Assembly (NCBI GenBank): GCA_016184005.1
Contig: JACPDL010000003.1
Span: 297,632-361,631, forward strand
Source of the DNA: Candidatus Aenigmatarchaeota archaeon
GTDB taxonomy: Archaea; Aenigmatarchaeota; Aenigmatarchaeia; GW2011-AR5
Length of the DNA stretch: 64,000 nt
Reading direction: 5' to 3'
Positions within the stretch are counted from its first letter, which is position 1. Every line of letters begins with the position of its first letter. A model generated the notes under the pieces. The model saw only the letters and a program-made list of their open reading frames with translations. It ran no database searches and was not told the DNA's origin. Both the position numbers and the translations under genes were made by a program. Below, one piece after another: positions 39,733 through 46,765 of this stretch.

Positions 39733-40521
39733 CTATCTGCCAGCTCCGCCGCCGCCTGAAGAGCCGCCGCCGAAACCTCCGCCCCCGAAGCCGCCATGTC
39801 CTCCGCCGCCTACAAGTATCGGAGCAAATCTTCTTTTTTTACTTACCCTCTTGCCGCATTTTGTGCAGGTATAATAATCTCCATGACTCTCCAGCTTTCC
39901 AAAACAGTAAGGGCATCTGCTGCTCATACCGGCTGCCAAAATGATAAATCCGATGAAAATAATGACAGGTAAATTAGAAAGAACCAGTTGCCAAATAAGA
40001 TAATCGCCGGGAAAATCGTCATTTCTTTTAACAACAGTTCCAGGAACGTAATTTTCCAGCTCACCGGAAATGTCTGCCAGTATGCTTTCCACCGCAAGCT
40101 GGTAATCATCTTGTTCATAGAACGGCAATGCCCTGTCAAGCATGCGGCCAGCTTCAGCACCAGTAATATAGCCTTGGATCCCGTAACCGAGCTCTATGCG
40201 CATCCGGTTGCCTGCCGCGCCACCTTTGACAAGAATCACAAGTACGCCGTTGTCTTCGCCTTTCTTTCCTATGCCCCATTCCTGGAAAAGCTCGACTGCA
40301 TATGTTGCAAGAGCCTGGTCTTCAGGCAATGAATCCAGGGTTACTACAGCTATCTCCACTGTCGTGTTCTTTTCGTAGGCTGCAACTTCCTGCTCCAGAG
40401 TTTCTGTATCTGTAAGTATGCCTGCAAAGTCGTTGACATAGCCGACAGGCTTAGGAAATGCTGCGAACGTTACAGAAATCATGAAAAGAAAAATCAGAAA
40501 CTTGTATTTCATCCTCATCAT
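39733..40521 (-). CDS. TPM-domain membrane protein with zinc ribbon
   Basis: A 262-residue protein. A signal peptide (KYKFLIFLFMISVTFAAF) precedes an extracellular TPM domain (PVGYVNDFAGILTDTE...GEDNGVLVILVKGGAAGNRMRIELGYGIQGYITGAEAG). A membrane helix (LPVIIFIGFIILAAG) follows, then a cytoplasmic zinc ribbon (CPYCFGKLESHGDYYTCTKCGKR) and a Gly-rich tail. Pairing with LemA is common. The start could be the ATG at 40521 or 40512. Confidence 0.88.
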   Translation of the reverse strand: MMRMKYKFLIFLFMISVTFAAFPKPVGYVNDFAGILTDTETLEQEVAAYEKNTTVEIAVVTLDSLPEDQALATYAVELFQEWGIGKKGEDNGVLVILVKGGAAGNRMRIELGYGIQGYITGAEAGRMLDRALPFYEQDDYQLAVESILADISGELENYVPGTVVKRNDDFPGDYLIWQLVLSNLPVIIFIGFIILAAGMSSRCPYCFGKLESHGDYYTCTKCGKRVSKKRRFAPILVGGGGHGGFGGGGFGGGSSGGGGAGR

Positions 40522-40561
40522 CTAGATTTTTCATATGAGAAGCATTAAAGATTTCTTTTGG

Positions 40562-40668
40562 TGATAATATTTTTATTTGTTCTTTGAGGTTGATAAGGAT
40601 CTTTCTTGATAATATTTTTATTGTTTCTTAGGACATGCAAAGACCTTCTTTACAAAGAAGGGATTTGC
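40562..40668 (-). terminator. direct repeats and hairpin after the first TFS gene
   Basis: GCAAAGACCTTCTTT and AAAGAAGGGATTTGC (40637-40668) form a hairpin whose arm ends at the TFS stop codon. Further on, TGATAATATTTTTATT occurs twice (40562 and 40607) as T-tract direct repeats on the plus strand. The hairpin is a copy of the AAAGACCTTTC palindrome family. A role in 3'-end formation is inferred. Confidence 0.55.
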
Positions 40669-40976
40669 TATTTGTACTCGCGCCAGATATGTTTGCAGCT
40701 CGTGCACTTGAAGAACTGCGTCGGCGGCTCGTCGCTTGCGCGCGTCTGGATAAGCCAGTACCACGCCCCGCGATTCAGGCATTTCGGGCACTCTTTGTCG
40801 GTTTTTGGCAGGTAAGGCGAGTTGTCTTCTATCACGACTACGGCTTCTTTCCTGCTTTTTGTCGTTATTTTTGCAGTTGCCTCTTTTTTCATCTCAAAGC
40901 CGCAGCGCCTGCATCTGAAACCGCTTTTGGTAGGCTGCATCGCCGATTTACACTTTTCGCAGAACTCTATGTCCAA
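40668..40976 (-). CDS. tfs: transcript cleavage factor TFS (copy 1)
   Basis: A TFIIS/RPB9-like factor that rescues backtracked RNA polymerase. N-terminal zinc ribbon: FCEKCKSAMQP...FRCRRCGFEM; C-terminal ribbon: CPKCLNRGAWYWLIQTRASDEPPTQFFKCTSCKHIWREY, with the catalytic Asp-Glu in SDEPPT. The track start at 41030 lies upstream and would make residues from the palindrome; the TTG at 40976 (LDIEF) gives a normal TFS N-terminus, about 102 aa. A second copy is at 45.7 kb. Confidence 0.92.
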   Translation of the reverse strand: MDIEFCEKCKSAMQPTKSGFRCRRCGFEMKKEATAKITTKSRKEAVVVIEDNSPYLPKTDKECPKCLNRGAWYWLIQTRASDEPPTQFFKCTSCKHIWREYK

Positions 40977-40977
40977 A

Positions 40978-41029
40978 CAAATCCCTTTCTTTTGAAAAGA
41001 AAGGTCTTTGTATTTCCCAAAGAAACACA
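40978..41029. repeat. palindrome before TFS copy 1 (AAAGACCTTTC family)
   Basis: CAAATCCCTTTCTT/AAGAAAGGTCTTTG with flanking TATTTCCCAAAGAAA. It is a near-copy, in the opposite orientation, of the palindrome at 18.31 kb, and matches the ends of the element inside the tRNA-Thr intron. Confidence 0.75.
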
Positions 41030-41056
41030 AAAGACCTCCTACTTGCTAATTGATAT

Positions 41057-41181
41057 GATTATCCGCAACATTGCTTAAAACTGCTGTCTTTAGACAGCAG
41101 ATATTACATAAACAATGTTGGGATGACATGCTCTCAGAAACCCACGACTTTAGTCGTGGGATTATTAAGAGCATATCATTT
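41057..41181 (-). repeat. compound double-hairpin element, copy B
   Basis: About 95% identical to copy A at 11.72-11.85 kb over some 125 bp, with the same four stems. A difference in P1 gives a T-G pair when the minus strand is read as RNA but a C-A mismatch on the plus strand, pointing to minus-strand function. It lies after the Ste24-like protease gene and before TFS copy 1, both on the minus strand. Confidence 0.85.
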
Positions 41182-41204
41182 ATCTCTTTTTCTTTTCCAA
41201 GGGT

Positions 41205-41262
41205 CTTTTCTTCAAGTGACTAGACGCACATAGTGCGTCATTTTCTTCGAAGAAAAGCCCTT
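41205..41262 (-). repeat. palindrome containing the 3' end of the Ste24-like gene
   Basis: AAGGGCTTTTCTTC and GAAGAAAAGACCCTT pair around an inner GACGCACATAGTGCGTC hairpin. The last codons of the protease gene (...FLRRK) and its TGA at 41238 lie within this structure. Confidence 0.65.
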
Positions 41263-42368
41263 TTCCAGTCAATGCACATCTGCACCCTTTTCTCGGCAGG
41301 CGGATGGGTGTGAAGCATGAAAACAACAAAAGGATGCGGCTTGTGGTCTCCAAGCGCCGTGTCAACAAGCCTTTTTTCCGCGGATGCCTGGGCTACAGGC
41401 TTCCTGCAGGTTTCTAGCGCGAACAGGTCAGCCTGGGCTTCGCGATGCCTTGAGTAAGCGTTTGTTAATGGCATGAGAATGACATCAAGCGCCCTGAAAG
41501 CCAGGAAGATGAGTGGTATGTTTGCTATGTCTGCTACGCTGCTTGTATAGTTAGCCAGTATGGCGCTGACAATGTAAAGCACAGGGAAAATCAATATGGT
41601 ATCGATCATTATGCCGCGCCATATGTCTTTCTGGATGTAGTGGCCGGCTTCATGGCCGATGACAGTTTCCACTTCATCTGGCGTGAAGTTATTCACAAGC
41701 GTGTCAAAAAGAACGATTCTTTTTGTTTTGCCAAGGCCGGAAAAAAGGGCGTTTGCTTTTACAGACTTTGCGCTTTCGTTTGCTACGTAAATGCCTTTAA
41801 CGTTTGTCACGCCCGCTGATTTTATCACCGAAAGAAGCCTTTTCAGGTGTGTTTTATTCCTGTAAGGCTCAAGCTTGTAAAAGAGAGGCAGTATGAAAAC
41901 CGGAAGGATAGTTGACAGGAAAACAGAAAGGAAGAAGTACGCTACGCCTGCATATATCCACCAGTTCTGAAGCGGAAGCAGCAGAAACAGGCCATAAATA
42001 ATGGGTATTGTGAACAGGTAAAAGAGCATGAGGGATTTGGAGTAGTCCTTGAACCATCCGGAAAGTTTGTATCTGGAAAGGCCATATTTGTGCTCATATG
42101 TGTAGCTTGAGTAGAAGCGCAATGGAAACTGGATAATTGCTATCAAAGTCAAGAAAACAAACGTGTAGAATACTATTGCTGGACTGCCCGTGGGCATTGC
42201 AATGTCCCTCAGGGATGCAGACAGGCCTGAAAAGTAGAAAAAGGCAAAGAATATTATCGGGATAATGATGCCGTTTATGATACCACTCATTAAGCGTCCC
42301 TTTGAGTAGATCTTGGCAAGCTTTCTCTTCTTCGGATCATATTCGTACGGGTACTTGATTTTAGACAT
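41238..42368 (-). CDS. Ste24/CAAX-type M48 zinc metalloprotease
   Basis: A 376-residue polytopic membrane protease. The zinc motif is VIGHEAGHYIQKD (HExxH) at about 230, with the third ligand region in AYSRHREAQADLFALE (ExxxD). The N-terminal half has several helices and the Ste24-like segments LYIPLFYKLEPYRN-type (here LPVFILPLFYKLEPYR) and LFSGLGKTKRIVLFDTLV. It is closer to Ste24 than to HtpX by length and layout. It probably degrades or processes membrane proteins. Confidence 0.92.
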   Translation of the reverse strand: MSKIKYPYEYDPKKRKLAKIYSKGRLMSGIINGIIIPIIFFAFFYFSGLSASLRDIAMPTGSPAIVFYTFVFLTLIAIIQFPLRFYSSYTYEHKYGLSRYKLSGWFKDYSKSLMLFYLFTIPIIYGLFLLLPLQNWWIYAGVAYFFLSVFLSTILPVFILPLFYKLEPYRNKTHLKRLLSVIKSAGVTNVKGIYVANESAKSVKANALFSGLGKTKRIVLFDTLVNNFTPDEVETVIGHEAGHYIQKDIWRGIMIDTILIFPVLYIVSAILANYTSSVADIANIPLIFLAFRALDVILMPLTNAYSRHREAQADLFALETCRKPVAQASAEKRLVDTALGDHKPHPFVVFMLHTHPPAEKRVQMCIDWKRAFLRRK

Positions 42369-42457
42369 GATATCAGACCAGCTAATTGCCGGAAGGGTTT
42401 AAAAGCGTTAGATTAACACCAAATGCTTTTTAATAAGTAGCTGGTGTCATTTAAAAA

Positions 42458-42721
42458 ATGAGCAATCCTGCAGGCTCTGTCGTGCTCATCGAACGGGATT
42501 CATCCACGAGCAGGAGATTTATATCTCCAGAGGCCTTGGGTGGATCAGAATCTTACACGATAGCACGCAGAAAAATGAAGATATACCATGATGCCAGCGG
42601 CAAATACGTGGTTCCCCCTGAATGGCGCGATGCAGGCGTTACTGTCGTGGCCCGACGGGCGGGGGGATCAGAACGGGACAGTTACATTAGTTACGAGTTC
42701 ATGCCGGGGAATTCGGCCTGA
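42458..42721 (+). CDS. hypothetical protein, 87 aa
   Basis: No family recognised. A short, Arg/Ser-rich protein (SSTSRRFISPEALGGSESYTIARRKMKIYHD) with a beta-rich second half (VPPEWRDAGVTVVARRAGGSERD). It is preceded by CATTTAAAAAATG, with A/T-rich sequence over the start. Divergent from the protease and convergent with the DUF59 gene. Possibly a small domain of an AbrB-like fold, but unproven. Confidence 0.5.
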   Translation: MSNPAGSVVLIERDSSTSRRFISPEALGGSESYTIARRKMKIYHDASGKYVVPPEWRDAGVTVVARRAGGSERDSYISYEFMPGNSA

Positions 42722-42724
42722 AGT

Positions 42725-43030
42725 TCAAGAACTCCACGGCGAGAAGCCGCCGATGGCCCATTTTACTTCTTCAGGTGGTTCCCAAAGTGGTTCGAATGTC
42801 AGTTCTATCTCTGAGTCTGCGGCGCCCGCGTCCTTGCACGATTCCTTCACAGCTTCAAGCAGGGCCGGGGCGTAAGGGCAGCCCGGCGATGTAAGCGTCA
42901 TCTTGATCCATACAGTGTCATTATCGCGGATCTGTACATCGTAAACAAGGCCAAGGGTGACTATGTCCAGCCGCAGTTCCGGGTCGTTGACCTTTCTGAG
43001 TTCCTCCATGACCGATTCTTTTGTGAGCAT
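42725..43030 (-). CDS. DUF59/MIP18-family Fe-S maturation protein (SufT-like)
   Basis: A 101-residue MIP18 (DUF59) domain protein: LRKVNDPELRLDIVTLGLVYDVQI...IKMTLTSPGCPYAPALLEAVKESC covers the family core with its conserved DPE, LGLV and TxPxCP motifs. Such proteins help assemble or deliver Fe-S clusters (SufT, CIA2). It is one of five scattered Fe-S-assembly genes in the window. No neighbour suggests a client. Confidence 0.92.
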   Translation of the reverse strand: MLTKESVMEELRKVNDPELRLDIVTLGLVYDVQIRDNDTVWIKMTLTSPGCPYAPALLEAVKESCKDAGAADSEIELTFEPLWEPPEEVKWAIGGFSPWSS

Positions 43031-43112
43031 ACTGATAATCCTCTAGGAAATGATTATAAAGGTATATTCTAGGCGTTCTGTACTTTAATTTATAGAAAAG
43101 TAGATATTCAAT

Positions 43113-43463
43113 ATGGAAAAAGACCGCAACTATGTAATAAAGTTACTCCACTCATGCAAGCCGGAACAAATAAGAATAACCGAAAAGACGTCTCATAAAA
43201 TTCAGCATGTGCATGGTGTTAAGCTTGAAGAAGTAAAATCTAAGTTATTGGATCTTGAACATTTAGAAAGTGTAGAAGAACAGCCTGCAAGACATGAAAG
43301 TCAGAGAACTTTTCAATTAATATTCAAAAAATCAAGTAAAAAGCGGCTTTTTGTAGTTATAACAGAGAATACTGAGAGCGGTACAATATTTCTTGTGACA
43401 GCATTTGAAACTAGCAAGAAGCTGGAAAAGCTTATTAAAAGAGGCAAAATAAGGAGATTATAG
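43113..43463 (+). CDS. DUF4258-like protein, probable toxin (pair 1)
   Basis: A 116-residue protein: ITEKTSHKIQHVHGVKLEEVKSKLLDLEH, then FQLIFKKSSKKRLFVVITENTESGTIFLVTAFETSKKL. This order of strands, with a basic strand before a hydrophobic one, resembles DUF4258 and BrnT/RelE-like toxins. The downstream DUF2283-like gene starts 1 nt after its stop. A similar pair lies at 44.9-45.6 kb. The toxin role is inferred from fold and pairing. A TATA-like TTTAATTTATA lies about 25 nt upstream. Confidence 0.65.
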   Translation: MEKDRNYVIKLLHSCKPEQIRITEKTSHKIQHVHGVKLEEVKSKLLDLEHLESVEEQPARHESQRTFQLIFKKSSKKRLFVVITENTESGTIFLVTAFETSKKLEKLIKRGKIRRL

Positions 43464-43464
43464 T

Positions 43465-43788
43465 ATGTCAAAAGCAAAATTCATATATGATTCTGAAGTA
43501 GATTCGCTAATGGTTTACAAGGAAAAGAAGCGAATCTACGGAAACATCAGTCTTGGTGAGATAATAGTAGGCTTTGATGCAGAATATAACATCATTTCTG
43601 TTGAAATATTGAACCCAGATATACTTTTTAATATACCGAAGAAGGTGCTTGAATCTATCAATTCAGTCTCACTTGAATGGCAAAACAGGAAATCACTTAT
43701 TTTGATAAAAATAAACCTTGTCCTTGAAAACAAAGAAGAAATAACAATACCAATTACACTCCCTGTTGAAAAACCTCTTGCTGCTTAG
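43465..43788 (+). CDS. DUF2283-like protein, probable antitoxin (pair 1)
   Basis: A 107-residue protein starting with the DUF2283 pattern: FIYDSEVDSLMVYKEKKRIYGNISLGEIIVGFDAEYNIISVEILNPD. The rest (IPKKVLESINSVSLEWQNRKSLILIKI) is an added C-terminal region found also in the paralogue at 44.86 kb. It follows the DUF4258-like gene directly, matching known DUF4258/DUF2283 linkage. It may neutralise the upstream protein, but no DNA-binding domain is obvious. Confidence 0.7.
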   Translation: MSKAKFIYDSEVDSLMVYKEKKRIYGNISLGEIIVGFDAEYNIISVEILNPDILFNIPKKVLESINSVSLEWQNRKSLILIKINLVLENKEEITIPITLPVEKPLAA

Positions 43789-43848
43789 AGGTGTTTATTT
43801 GATTTTACTTCTTAAAAAGTATTTTTATACACGGCGACAAATGTAATT

Positions 43849-44784
43849 ATGCTCCTTGAAAGCCTTGCAGTGTTCCTGCTGGCCAGCATGGTTCTGGTAA
43901 AAAGCGCGAGCTTTGCCGTGAAATCTGTTTCAGATATCGCCGGGCACTTCAGGTTCTCTGGGTTTTTCATCGCATTTGTGCTTGCAGGATTTATTTCAAC
44001 CATGCCTGAGCTCTTCATAGGCGTGAATTCTGCTCTCGTAGGCCAGCCTGATGTGGGCTTGGGAACCATAATCGGCTCAAATATTGCAGACATGACAATT
44101 GTCGTAGGCCTTATAGCTCTTGTCGGGCGGCAGATAAAAGCGGACGCCATGATAAGGAAGAACAACTTCTACTTCCTTGCTGTAACAAGCCTTCCAGTGC
44201 TTTTGATGCTGGACGGGGGGCTGTCACGCGACGACGGCTTGATACTCGTATTGGCTTTCTTCTTTTACATGTCACGCCTGTTCAATAAGGAAAAGATATT
44301 TGTCAAAAAGAAAAGGGACGATTACAAGCTGCTGCTGAGAAATATTGGGATATTTGCATTATCGATGGCAGTATTGTTTGTATCAGCCCATTTCATCGTT
44401 GAAGCCGCTGTGGACATATCTCTCGAGCTTCTGATACCTTCAATAATCGTGGGGCTTTTCCTGGTCTCATTCGGGACAACACTGCCAGAACTGACTTTCT
44501 CGCTGCGCGCAGTGCTTGCAAAACACAAAGAGATAGCACTCGGAGATATAATGGGCAATGTAGCCATAGACAGCACGTTTTCCATTGGCGTTGTCGCATT
44601 GCTTGGGCCCGTTAGCACCGGCTTTACCGTCTTCGCAACAAGCATGCTGTTCATGGTTTTCTCTGCGTTGCTTGTGATAACGCTTTTGCAGAATCATGCA
44701 AAGATAACATGGGAGGAAAGCTTCCTTCTTTTCTTCCTATATGCAATGTTCGTGATAATTGAGCTGAAAGGCGTTTTTGTGTAG
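43849..44784 (+). CDS. Ca2+/Na+ antiporter (YrbG-type, CaCA family)
   Basis: A 311-residue protein with about ten helices in two inverted repeats. The two alpha repeats are clear: GFISTMPELFIGVNSALVGQPDVGLGTIIGSNIADM (about 46-83) and FGTTLPELTFSLRAVLAKHKEIALGDIMGNVAIDS (about 206-240), each with the acidic Glu of the ion sites (xPEL). It exchanges cations across the membrane, often Na+ for Ca2+. It lies between the two DUF4258/DUF2283 pairs. Confidence 0.93.
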   Translation: MLLESLAVFLLASMVLVKSASFAVKSVSDIAGHFRFSGFFIAFVLAGFISTMPELFIGVNSALVGQPDVGLGTIIGSNIADMTIVVGLIALVGRQIKADAMIRKNNFYFLAVTSLPVLLMLDGGLSRDDGLILVLAFFFYMSRLFNKEKIFVKKKRDDYKLLLRNIGIFALSMAVLFVSAHFIVEAAVDISLELLIPSIIVGLFLVSFGTTLPELTFSLRAVLAKHKEIALGDIMGNVAIDSTFSIGVVALLGPVSTGFTVFATSMLFMVFSALLVITLLQNHAKITWEESFLLFFLYAMFVIIELKGVFV

Positions 44785-44857
44785 GTGCAGGGAACCAGAA
44801 GAAGATTTAAGATTTCATCGAGGCGCATTGAGGTCTATTTTGTGGGTATTGAATCAC

Positions 44858-45244
44858 TTAAGCTTCTACAGCTATTAATCTAGAATTAGGCAGGTTGTCT
44901 TCTGTTTCTGTCATTATAATAGGGTTCTTTTCTATTCTCTTGTTTCTGTAGACAACTTGGAAAACAAGTCTTATTTCAATCTTATTGTCAAGTATAGTGG
45001 CTTGGAATTGCCATTTTGGTACATTTCTAAGTGCAATTCTTGGAATTCTTAGGAACTTTGAAGCGTCAAATATCTGTATGCCTACTATGAAATCATCCTT
45101 ATTGATATCTAATACAATATTGCTGAATTCTTTAGACCTTGAGTACTCCCTATTCTTTGACTTAAAGAACAATATGTCATTAGAATAGTCGTAATCCATC
45201 TCGCCTTTTGAGTTTAATTGTCTTTTTTCTGGCATAGTTATCAC
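44858..45244 (-). CDS. DUF2283-like protein, probable antitoxin (pair 2)
   Basis: A 128-residue protein. MDYDYSNDILFFKSKNREYSRSKEFSNIVLDINKDDFIVGIQIFDASKFL is the DUF2283-like domain; the continuation (PRIALRNVPKWQFQATILDN) parallels the C-terminal part of the pair 1 protein. Its start overlaps the stop of the DUF4258-like gene on the same strand. The two pairs are separated only by the cation antiporter and lie in opposite orientation. Confidence 0.7.
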   Translation of the reverse strand: MITMPEKRQLNSKGEMDYDYSNDILFFKSKNREYSRSKEFSNIVLDINKDDFIVGIQIFDASKFLRIPRIALRNVPKWQFQATILDNKIEIRLVFQVVYRNKRIEKNPIIMTETEDNLPNSRLIAVEA

Positions 45245-45573
45245 AATTTAGGCAACTGATGTTTTTCTATGGTATAGAATGTTATTACTCTTATTCTACC
45301 CGATATAAAGATTATCATAATCCTTAAAAGCTTGTTATCTTCGAAGTCATAGAATAGTGAAGAAGTGCCATTATATTGCAATCCAGCAAGTATAGGTTTT
45401 TGATTTAGCAGAATATCTCTGGCAAAATCGCAATTAAACCTCTTTCTTTGTTCTTCTGAAAACCTGAAAAACGAATGATGGGTACATTCTATTTTATCTC
45501 TGGTATAATTTCTTAATTTCTGATAGAAACTTTCTTCATCAAGTTTCTTCTTTATCATTGTGCCAATAATCAT
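45241..45573 (-). CDS. DUF4258-like protein, probable toxin (pair 2)
   Basis: A 110-residue protein with CTHHSFFRFSEEQRKRFNCDFARDILLNQKPILAGLQYNGTSSLFYDFEDNKLLRIMIIFISGRIRVITFYTIEKHQLPKL. A histidine near the first strand, a helix, then two strands with Arg and a terminal YTI-like strand fit the DUF4258/BrnT-like fold. It is upstream of and overlaps its DUF2283-like partner. Composition is A/T-rich, as expected for an accessory module. Confidence 0.65.
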   Translation of the reverse strand: MIIGTMIKKKLDEESFYQKLRNYTRDKIECTHHSFFRFSEEQRKRFNCDFARDILLNQKPILAGLQYNGTSSLFYDFEDNKLLRIMIIFISGRIRVITFYTIEKHQLPKL

Positions 45574-45628
45574 ACATAATACTGGAATTTAGATTTTATA
45601 AACAATCTGCCTGTTGCTGTGAACTTCG

Positions 45629-45648
45629 GTTAACACTTTGGTGTTAAC
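45629..45648. repeat. hairpin between pair 2 and TFS copy 2
   Basis: GTTAACAC and GTGTTAAC are separated by TTTG, a perfect 8-bp stem. It lies after the minus-strand TFS copy 2 and before the DUF4258-like gene and may mark the end of the TFS transcript. Confidence 0.55.
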
Positions 45649-45721
45649 TTTCAAGCAGAGTTCCAAGAATGAGCTACTAAGGGAAAGTGGGTTGATAAGG
45701 GGAAAACCGTAGGTTTTACAC

Positions 45722-46132
45722 TTATTTGTACTCGCGCCAGACGCGTTTGCATTTTGTGCAGCGGAAGAACTGCGTCGGCGGCTCGTCGGCGCTGCGCGTT
45801 TGCTGGAGCCAGTACCAAGCATGGCGGTTGCCGCATTTCGGGCATTCTATTTCTGTCATGGGCAGGTATGTAATGTCTTTCTCCAGTATCACAACGCCCT
45901 TCTTGTTTTTCTTTTCCTCGACTATTTTCAGGATTTGTGCGTGCTTTTTGGTTTCATAACCGCAGCGCCGGCACTTGAAAGCAACAGTCTTGCCTTTCTT
46001 GGCAGGAATAAGTATCGTTCCGCATCTCTTGCAGAACTCGATGGATCCCGCCTTTGGGGTTTTTGGTTCTTGCGGTCTTTTCTCTTTTTTCCTAGAAATC
46101 ATTTTTCCCCTTTTCCCCTTTCTCTTTGCCAT
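45722..46132 (-). CDS. tfs: transcript cleavage factor TFS (copy 2)
   Basis: A 136-residue TFS/TFIIS-like factor with a basic N-terminal extension (MAKRKGKRGKMISRKKEKRP). The N-terminal ribbon is FCKRCGTILIPAKKGK...FKCRRCGYETKK and the C-terminal ribbon is CPKCGNRHAWYWLQQTRSADEPPTQFFRCTKCKRVWREYK with the catalytic DE. The C-terminal domains of copies 1 and 2 are very similar. In Sulfolobus, TFS paralogues differ in function (TFS1, TFS4), so specialisation is possible here; both keep the acidic pair. Confidence 0.94.
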   Translation of the reverse strand: MAKRKGKRGKMISRKKEKRPQEPKTPKAGSIEFCKRCGTILIPAKKGKTVAFKCRRCGYETKKHAQILKIVEEKKNKKGVVILEKDITYLPMTEIECPKCGNRHAWYWLQQTRSADEPPTQFFRCTKCKRVWREYK

Positions 46133-46298
46133 GGTGACCGCCGAAGAAGCAATTTTTAGGTTAAACCTTAAGAGCCTATCTATTAAAATGTAAAGTGGGA
46201 TTTTTGTGGGCTAAGAGGAAGACAACCAAAGGTTTTCTTCCTTCTAACCGACTTTCCGATTAAAAATATTACAACAAATCCTTGTGGTAGTGCATGTT

Positions 46299-46691
46299 AT
46301 GAGAAATTTTAACATTGTTAAGATAGATTCGAAGGGCAGAATAATCGTTCCCTCTCACATACGCGGCTATCTGGGCCTGAAGGAAGGGACGGAACTGATA
46401 GTTGCAAATAACGGCAACAAGGAGCTGAGAATATTTCCGCTGCTCACAGGCTCGTCAGCAAGAATAAGCATAACGGCGGCCGATACTCCGACGTCGCTGC
46501 CAAAAATTCTTGACACCCTTTTCAAAAACAACGTGGAAATACTTATGAGCATGAGCAAATCAATAGACCACGGGAAGCTTCTTGAGTGGACAGCCATTGC
46601 CGACGTGTCAGGCTGCGAGAACATCAAGAAAGTGGAAGAACTGTTGAAGAAGACAAAACTTCTGAAAACAGTCGAGTTTGATTTCAGGTAA
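46299..46691 (+). CDS. AbrB-type regulator with ACT-like C-terminal domain (1)
   Basis: A 130-residue protein. The N-terminal 45 residues are a SpoVT/AbrB swapped-hairpin domain (NIVKIDSKGRIIVPSHIRGYLGLKEGTELIVAN). The rest (LDTLFKNNVEILMSMSKSIDHGKLLEWTAIADVSG...) resembles an ACT-like ligand domain. ATG at 46299 is preferred, giving a short leader after TTAAAAATAT; a GTG at 46284 is possible. A paralogue of the same design lies at 48.9 kb. Confidence 0.8.
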   Translation: MRNFNIVKIDSKGRIIVPSHIRGYLGLKEGTELIVANNGNKELRIFPLLTGSSARISITAADTPTSLPKILDTLFKNNVEILMSMSKSIDHGKLLEWTAIADVSGCENIKKVEELLKKTKLLKTVEFDFR

Positions 46692-46765
46692 CTTCCAAAC
46701 AGGATTTAAGAGTTTTACTGTGTTCTATTGTTTTATAGTATTACTGTCTTCGGGCTGTGGTTCTT

